This document shows positions 58,939 through 64,000 of a DNA stretch of 64,000 nt, one piece after another. Source of the stretch: Mycobacterium sp. E2479 (GTDB taxonomy: Bacteria > Actinomycetota > Actinomycetes > Mycobacteriales > Mycobacteriaceae). The notes below the pieces were generated by a model. It saw only the letters and a program-made list of their open reading frames with translations. It did not search any database and was not told the origin of the DNA. The position numbers were made by a program, and so were the translations under genes. The DNA is taken from assembly GCF_001667925.1 (NCBI RefSeq), contig NZ_LZJR01000076.1:62001-126000 (forward strand), read 5' to 3'. Each line of letters starts with the position of its first letter. Position 1 is the first letter of the stretch.

Positions 58939-60423
58939 CTAGTCGGTAACCGGCTCCGAATCATCTTCGCGCTCAGTGTCTTCCACCGTCAACGGCAACG
59001 CCAGCTCCTCGAGCGGACGCTGCTCGGCGGCGATGCCAAGCCACAGTTCGACCAGGCCGGCCGCGGCCATCACAACCGCCCCGATGAGGAATGACCAGAC
59101 CACCTCGCTGCGCAAGCCCGAGTTGATCAGCTGACCGAAGAGCAACGGGCCGGTGATACCGCCGATCGCCGTGCCCATCGCGTAGAAGAACGCGATCGCC
59201 AGCGCCCTGGTTTCCATCGGGAAGATCTCGCTGACGGTCAGGTACGCCGCGCTGGCCCCCGCCGACGCCAGGAAGAACGCGACGATCAGCACGCCGATGA
59301 ACGCCCAGACACCGCCGGCCCGGGTAACGAAGACCAGCGCCAGCACCACCACCGCCGCCGCGGAGCCCATGTAGGTCAGCGTGATCATCGGCTTGCGGCC
59401 AACGGTGTCGAACAGATGCCCCAGCACCAGCGGCCCGGCGAAATTGCTCAGGGCCCACAGCACGAAGAACACCGGCACCGTGCCCGACGGCACATCGTAG
59501 AAGTGGTTCAGCAGCGTGCCGAGGTTGAACGTGACGCCGTTGTAGAGGAATGCCTGCCCGATGAACAGTGCCAGCCCGAGGATCGCGCGCCGCGGATACA
59601 GCTTGAAAGCCACGGCGGCGATCTCCCGGAACGAAATCGCCGTGCGCTGACGGATCCGCAGCGCCTTGCCCTCCGGTGCGGGAAGCGGTTGGCCGGTCTC
59701 GTGCTGGACCGCCTCTTCGATGTCGCCGACGATCTGTTCCGCTTCGTCGTCGCGGCCATGAATGAACAGCCAGCGGGGGCTCTCCGGGACGTTGCGTCGC
59801 ACCAGCAGCACGAAAATGCCGAGGATGGCGCCGATGCCGAAGGCGAGCCGCCAGCCGAGGTTGGGCGGGAAATTCGACGTGTTCAACAGGATCAGCGCGC
59901 CGCCCGCCCCGGCGGCCGAACCCAGCCAATACGTGCCGTTGATAATCAGGTCGACGCGACCGCGCACTCGCGCCGGAATCAACTCGTCGATGGCCGAATT
60001 GATGGCTGCGTATTCGCCACCGATGCCTGCCCCGGTGAAGAAACGGGTCAAGAAGAAATACCACGGGGCGAAGGCGAACGCGGTGGCGACCGTGGCCACC
60101 AAATAGAGGGCGAGGGTCAGGATGAACAGGTTTCGCCGGCCGAAGCGGTCGGTCAGGTGACCGAAGAACAGCGCCCCCGAGCACGCCCCAGCGATGTAGA
60201 TCGCCGCCGCCATGCCGATCTGCGCGGCGTCCAGCGCTATGCCGCTGCCCGGCTCCATGAGCCGGGCCGACACGTTGCCGACCATCGTGACCTCAAGCCC
60301 ATCGAGCACCCACACCCCGCCCAGGCCCACCACGACGCGCCAGTGAAAACGCGACCACGGCAGCCGGTCCAGCCGCGCCGGCACATGCGTCGAGATGGTT
60401 TTGGTCTGCGCGGTCGCACTCAT
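58939..60423 (-). CDS. MFS transporter, sugar/metabolite porter type
   Basis: The 494-residue protein has about 12 helices and the MFS loop motifs FGHLTDRFGRRNLF after helix 2 and LGHLFDTVGRKP in the second half, with VPESPRWLF at the end of helix 6 as in the sugar porter family. Substrate is unknown. A charged tail (residues about 470-494) is cytosolic. It is converging on pknE and 93 bases downstream of the NAGGN synthetase gene, so it may be in that transcript. Confidence 0.85.
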   Translation of the reverse strand: MSATAQTKTISTHVPARLDRLPWSRFHWRVVVGLGGVWVLDGLEVTMVGNVSARLMEPGSGIALDAAQIGMAAAIYIAGACSGALFFGHLTDRFGRRNLFILTLALYLVATVATAFAFAPWYFFLTRFFTGAGIGGEYAAINSAIDELIPARVRGRVDLIINGTYWLGSAAGAGGALILLNTSNFPPNLGWRLAFGIGAILGIFVLLVRRNVPESPRWLFIHGRDDEAEQIVGDIEEAVQHETGQPLPAPEGKALRIRQRTAISFREIAAVAFKLYPRRAILGLALFIGQAFLYNGVTFNLGTLLNHFYDVPSGTVPVFFVLWALSNFAGPLVLGHLFDTVGRKPMITLTYMGSAAAVVVLALVFVTRAGGVWAFIGVLIVAFFLASAGASAAYLTVSEIFPMETRALAIAFFYAMGTAIGGITGPLLFGQLINSGLRSEVVWSFLIGAVVMAAAGLVELWLGIAAEQRPLEELALPLTVEDTEREDDSEPVTD

Positions 60424-60516
60424 GCGGTCTCCGTTCTGGTGTGACAGAGCATTTACCCACCAAAGCCCGTCCCTAGCCCTCGGCGAGGCCTCGAAACTCC
60501 GCCGCGCCCGCCGGCG

Positions 60517-62307
60517 TCAGCCACGCTCGGAACGGGACTCCTCGGGAGTCCAGGCCTGCGGCTGGCCGGGATGGCCGGGAAAGAGGAAGTCGATGAAGGC
60601 CGCGGCCGTTGGCTGCGGCTCGTGGTTGGCCAGCCCCGGGCGCTCATTGGCCTCGATGAAGGCGTACTCGGCGCCCGTGACGTCGGGCACCAACAGATCG
60701 ATGCCGGTCACCGGGATGCCGATCGCTTCGGCCGCCGTCACCGCGACGCGGCACAGTTCGCTGTTCACGTGCGCGGTGACGTCGTGGATGGTGCCGCCCT
60801 GATGCAGGTTGGCGGTGCGCCGGACCCGCAGCCGGGTCCCCTGCGGCAGCACGTCGTCCATCTTCCAGCCCGCCTCGGCAATCGTCGACTCCGTGAGGTC
60901 GTCGATCGGGATGCGGGACTCACCGCCGGTGGCCGCCGAGCGCCGCCGGCTCTCCGCGGCGATCAGGTCCCGCACGCTGTGTTCGCCCGTGCCGATGATC
61001 TCCGGTGGCATCCGCAGCGCGGCGGCGACGACGCGGCCGTCGATCACGACGAGGCGAAGGTCGTCGCCAGTCACCCGCTGCTCGATCAGCACGTCCGGGT
61101 ATTGCTGGCGGGCCCGCGCCAGGGCGGAGCTGAGGTCGTCGGGCCCGTTGTCCGGGACGACCCCAACGGTAATGCCCTTCCCCTGCTCGCCACGCGTCGG
61201 TTTGACGACGACCTCGCCGACCTCCTTGAGGAAGGCGAAATCGCTCTCATCAAAGGTGGCCAGCCGCGCCCGGGGCACGGTGATGCCCGCCTCTGAGACC
61301 AGGCGCCGCGTCAGCCGCTTGTCGTCGCAGCGGCACATGGCCACCGCGGAGGTGTACTCGGACAGCGATTCCCGGGTGATGACGCTGCGGCCACCGTGGG
61401 TCAGGCGCATTTCGCCGGTCTCGGCGTCGAGCACCTCGACCCAGATCCCGCGGCGCAGCGCTTCGTCGGCGATGATCCGGGCGTACGGGTTGAGGTCATC
61501 GATGGTCTCCGGCGGCGGACTGAACAGCGGCTCGTTGATCGCGTTCTTGCGCTTGATCGCCAGCACCGGGACGCGACGGAAACCCAGCTTCTCGTAAAGA
61601 CCGATGGCGGCGGCATTGTCGTGCGCCACCGACAGATCCATGTACGCCCGGCCAGCGCTGCGGAAGTGCTCGGCCAGCGCCCTGGTGAGGGCCCCCCCGA
61701 CACCGGGTAGCCCCGCGGCCGGATCCACCGCCAGGGTCCACAGGCTCGACCCCTTTTCCGGGTCGTTGAACAGCAACTCGTGGTCGACGCCGGTGACGGT
61801 GCCGACCACCGCGCCGTCCTCGTCGCGCACCGCGAGCAGATACTTCACCGCAGGCACGTGCTGATGGTTGTGCCAGATGACGTCGACGCCTGCCGGGACC
61901 ATGCCGCAGCGCACGTAAACGCGATTCATGGCGTCGGCGTCGATCGGGTCGTTGAGTGTGCGCACCGTGAGGCCCAGCGGCGCCGCCGCAAGCTTTTTCG
62001 TCTTAGGGGTGAAACGCAGCCGGTAGGTGTGGCTGGGGTCGATGAACAGCTCGGTGGGCGCCTCGGCCACCACCACGTGGGATTCCCGGGCGTAGATGCA
62101 GATGTCGCGGCGCCCGGGTCCCTCGCGACGCAGCGCTTCGACCAGTTCCTGCGAATTGGCGAAGGTTTGCCCGAATATCAGTCGGCCCCAACCCAATTCG
62201 AGTTCGACATCCTTGGCCATCGCGTCGACCAGCTCGGGCGGTGAAGCATCGTGCAAGCCGAGCGTGATCGCCTCGGTGTGGTCGCCGGACGGATCGACCA
62301 TGGTCAT
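60517..62307 (-). CDS. ngg: N-acetylglutaminylglutamine synthetase (GNAT plus ATP-grasp)
   Basis: The 596-residue protein joins an N-terminal GNAT acetyltransferase (about 110-270, with TLAVDPAAGLPGVGGALTRAL and a DLSVAHDNAAAIGLYEKLGF acetyl-CoA segment) to an ATP-grasp ligase (about 340-590; VVKPTRGEQGKGITVG, FIEANERPGL). This matches the enzyme that makes N-acetylglutaminylglutamine, precursor of the osmolyte NAGGN. ATG at 62307 overlaps the stop of the amidotransferase gene by 4 bases (ATGA), so the two form an operon. Confidence 0.88.
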   Translation of the reverse strand: MTMVDPSGDHTEAITLGLHDASPPELVDAMAKDVELELGWGRLIFGQTFANSQELVEALRREGPGRRDICIYARESHVVVAEAPTELFIDPSHTYRLRFTPKTKKLAAAPLGLTVRTLNDPIDADAMNRVYVRCGMVPAGVDVIWHNHQHVPAVKYLLAVRDEDGAVVGTVTGVDHELLFNDPEKGSSLWTLAVDPAAGLPGVGGALTRALAEHFRSAGRAYMDLSVAHDNAAAIGLYEKLGFRRVPVLAIKRKNAINEPLFSPPPETIDDLNPYARIIADEALRRGIWVEVLDAETGEMRLTHGGRSVITRESLSEYTSAVAMCRCDDKRLTRRLVSEAGITVPRARLATFDESDFAFLKEVGEVVVKPTRGEQGKGITVGVVPDNGPDDLSSALARARQQYPDVLIEQRVTGDDLRLVVIDGRVVAAALRMPPEIIGTGEHSVRDLIAAESRRRSAATGGESRIPIDDLTESTIAEAGWKMDDVLPQGTRLRVRRTANLHQGGTIHDVTAHVNSELCRVAVTAAEAIGIPVTGIDLLVPDVTGAEYAFIEANERPGLANHEPQPTAAAFIDFLFPGHPGQPQAWTPEESRSERG

Positions 62308-64000
62308 GCAACCGGACCGGTGACACCGTGGCGCTGCAACCACAGCTCGAGTAGGGCGATCTGCCAGAGCTCGTTACCGCGCAGCGGGGTCAGTTTGCCG
62401 TTGGGGTTGGCCAGCAGCGCGTCCACCGCGTCGGTGTTGAACAGGCCGCGTTCCTTGGCGGTGGGCGCGTAGAGAGCGTCACGGACCATGTCGAGGTAAG
62501 GGCCCTCCAGATGGGTCAGCGCCGGGACCGGGAAGTAGCCCTTGGGGCGATCGATGACCTCCGCCGGAATCACCCGTCGCGCAGCCTGTTTCAAAACGCC
62601 CTTGCCTCCGTGGGCGATCTTGAGTTCTGGCGGACAAGTAGCTGCCAGCTCGACCAACTCGTGGTCGAGGAACGGCACCCGGCCTTCCAACCCCCACGCC
62701 ATCGTCATGTTGTCGACCCGCTTCACCGGGTCGTCGATCAGCATCACCGTCGTGTCGAGCCGCAGTGCGCGGTCGATACCCGTCTCGGCGCCTGCCTGCG
62801 CGAAATGCTCGGTGACGAAACGCAGGCTCGGGTCGTCGGGCGCGATGATGCCCGATCCGACCAGCGCCGAAACCCCGGCCGCATCGCGGTCGAAGAAGGC
62901 GCCGCGGTATTGGGCGACGGCACCGTCGAGGGTCGCCGCGGCTGGGTCGCCCATCGGCGGGTACCAGTGGTAGCCGGCGAACACCTCGTCGGCGCCCTGA
63001 CCGGATTGCACAACCTTCACGTGCCGGGCCACTTCTTGGCTGAGCAGATAGAACGCGACGCAGTCGTGACTGACCATCGGCTCGCTCATCGCGCCGATGG
63101 CCCCGTCGAGCGCGGGCAGCATCCGGTCGGAATCGATGCGGATCTGGTGGTGGTCGGTCTCGAAGCGCTCGGCCACGATGTCGGAGTACTGGAATTCGTC
63201 GCCTTTGACGCCACCCGCTGACTCGAAGCCGATGGAGAAGGTCGACAACCCGTGTTGGCCGGCTTCGGCGAGCAGACCCACGATCAGGCTGGAGTCCACG
63301 CCGCCCGACAGCAGGCAACCGACCGGCACGTCGGCGACCAGGCGGCGCTGCACCGCGAGCCGCAGCGTCGACAGCACGGCGTCTTCCCAGTCGCGTTCCG
63401 ACCAGTCCGCGCGGTCCTGATGGCGGGTGAAGTCGGGCGCCCAGTACGTGGTCACGGTGCGCCTGCCGTCGGGTTCGATGGCGACGAGCGAGGCCGGAGG
63501 CACCTTGCGGACTCCCCGCAGGATGGTATTCGGCGCGGGTACCACCGAGTGGAAGCTCATGTAGTGGTGCAGCGCTACCGGGTCTATGCGGGTGTCCACG
63601 CCGCCCCCGGCCAGCAGGGCCGGCAGGGTGGACGCGAACCGGACCCGGCGGCTGTCTTCGGTCAGGTACAGCGGCTTGATGCCGAGCCGGTCCCGTCCGA
63701 GCAGCACCCGCCCGCTGTCGCGTTCGACGATGGCGAAGGCGAACATGCCGAACAGACGGCTGACGAAGTCATCGCCCCACCGGTGGTAGGCCTTGATCAG
63801 AACTTCGGTGTCGCTGTGCGAGAAGAACCGGTAGCCGTACCCGCTGAGTTCCTGCCGCAACTCCTTGTAGTTGTAGATGCAACCGTTCCACGCCAGGGAC
63901 AGACCCAGCTCGGAGTCGATCATCGGCTGGGCGCCCGCTTCGGTCAGGTCAATGATCTTGAGGCGACGGTGGCCGAGCGCAACCCGGCCCTGCGACCAGG
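62304..64000 (-). CDS. Asparagine synthase-like amidotransferase of the NAGGN pathway (cut by right edge)
   Basis: The 565 residues within the window lack the start, including the catalytic N-terminal cysteine. They contain the glutaminase domain (WSQGRVALGHRRLKIIDLT, AWNGCIYNYKELR) and the synthetase PP-loop SGGVDSSLIVGLL with GQGADEVFAGYHW. Upstream of the Ngg-type synthetase, this is the amidotransferase that converts N-acetylglutaminylglutamine to its amide with glutamine nitrogen, rather than ordinary AsnB. NAGGN is a compatible solute made under osmotic stress. Confidence 0.88.
   Translation of the reverse strand, partial: WSQGRVALGHRRLKIIDLTEAGAQPMIDSELGLSLAWNGCIYNYKELRQELSGYGYRFFSHSDTEVLIKAYHRWGDDFVSRLFGMFAFAIVERDSGRVLLGRDRLGIKPLYLTEDSRRVRFASTLPALLAGGGVDTRIDPVALHHYMSFHSVVPAPNTILRGVRKVPPASLVAIEPDGRRTVTTYWAPDFTRHQDRADWSERDWEDAVLSTLRLAVQRRLVADVPVGCLLSGGVDSSLIVGLLAEAGQHGLSTFSIGFESAGGVKGDEFQYSDIVAERFETDHHQIRIDSDRMLPALDGAIGAMSEPMVSHDCVAFYLLSQEVARHVKVVQSGQGADEVFAGYHWYPPMGDPAAATLDGAVAQYRGAFFDRDAAGVSALVGSGIIAPDDPSLRFVTEHFAQAGAETGIDRALRLDTTVMLIDDPVKRVDNMTMAWGLEGRVPFLDHELVELAATCPPELKIAHGGKGVLKQAARRVIPAEVIDRPKGYFPVPALTHLEGPYLDMVRDALYAPTAKERGLFNTDAVDALLANPNGKLTPLRGNELWQIALLELWLQRHGVTGPVA

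Noticed and set aside
1..64000. Insertion sequences, phage integrase, tRNA, rRNA or CRISPR array
   Set aside because: No transposase or integrase motifs, no tRNA-like cloverleaf arms and no regular repeat-spacer pattern were seen.

Overview
This is high-GC actinobacterial DNA with a gene set that points to Mycobacterium, most likely a non-tuberculous species. The pointers are a double-FHA ABC exporter matching Rv1747, a PknE-type Ser/Thr kinase with a DsbA-like outer domain, a DesA3-type desaturase with its reductase, a WS/DGAT acyltransferase, a DUF732 secreted protein, KshA and KstD, and many GTG starts with 4-bp gene overlaps. I can support 62 protein-coding loci, one of them a broken ferredoxin gene. 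I see no rRNA, tRNA, insertion sequence, integrase or CRISPR array. Species cannot be fixed from sequence alone.

Layout. 1-3027 (minus): an amidohydrolase cut by the left edge, a class II aldolase-like protein, an acyl-CoA ligase and a small secreted Cys-containing protein. 3168-7692 (minus): a membrane protein, a cytochrome b/MsrP-like molybdoenzyme fusion, and the desaturase with its ferredoxin reductase. 7936-8820: a lone multi-spanning membrane protein. 8822-17919 (minus): a tightly packed nine-gene lipid or steroid side-chain type operon with two acyl-CoA dehydrogenases, two MaoC-fold hydratases, an Ltp-type thiolase fold, a DUF35 protein, an esterase, a Baeyer-Villiger-type monooxygenase and a FadD. 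18171-26155: a small protein, the Rv1747-like exporter, a lipase/esterase, an SDR, a CsbD-like stress protein, a SnoaL-like protein and a WS/DGAT acyltransferase.

26216-35986 holds a second catabolic block resembling the Hsa ring-cleavage steps of steroid breakdown: a C-C bond hydrolase, an HsaA-like hydroxylase, an HsaC-like extradiol dioxygenase, a KstD-like flavoprotein, two mycofactocin-type SDRs, a Baeyer-Villiger monooxygenase, the ferredoxin pseudogene and an IclR regulator with a perfect palindrome upstream. 35997-43933 is a third block, built around a long HAPMO-type Baeyer-Villiger monooxygenase, two SDRs, an esterase, a thioesterase and an unrecognised protein with a possible HxD...H iron site. 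44169-51494 carries KshA, a KstD-like enzyme, a PadR regulator, a luciferase-like oxidoreductase and flavoproteins. 51512-58914 carries a multicopper oxidase, an ArsR-ArsC fusion with an operator, an APC permease, two reductase-like proteins and PknE. 58939-64000 has an MFS transporter and the N-acetylglutaminylglutamine amide (osmolyte) synthesis pair, cut by the right edge.

Taken together, most of the window is accessory catabolism of ketone-bearing polycyclic or steroid-like compounds. Ketones would be made by SDRs, converted to esters by Baeyer-Villiger enzymes, hydrolysed by esterases, activated by FadD proteins and shortened by beta-oxidation; a separate module would cleave an aromatised ring. 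The substrates are inferred, not seen.
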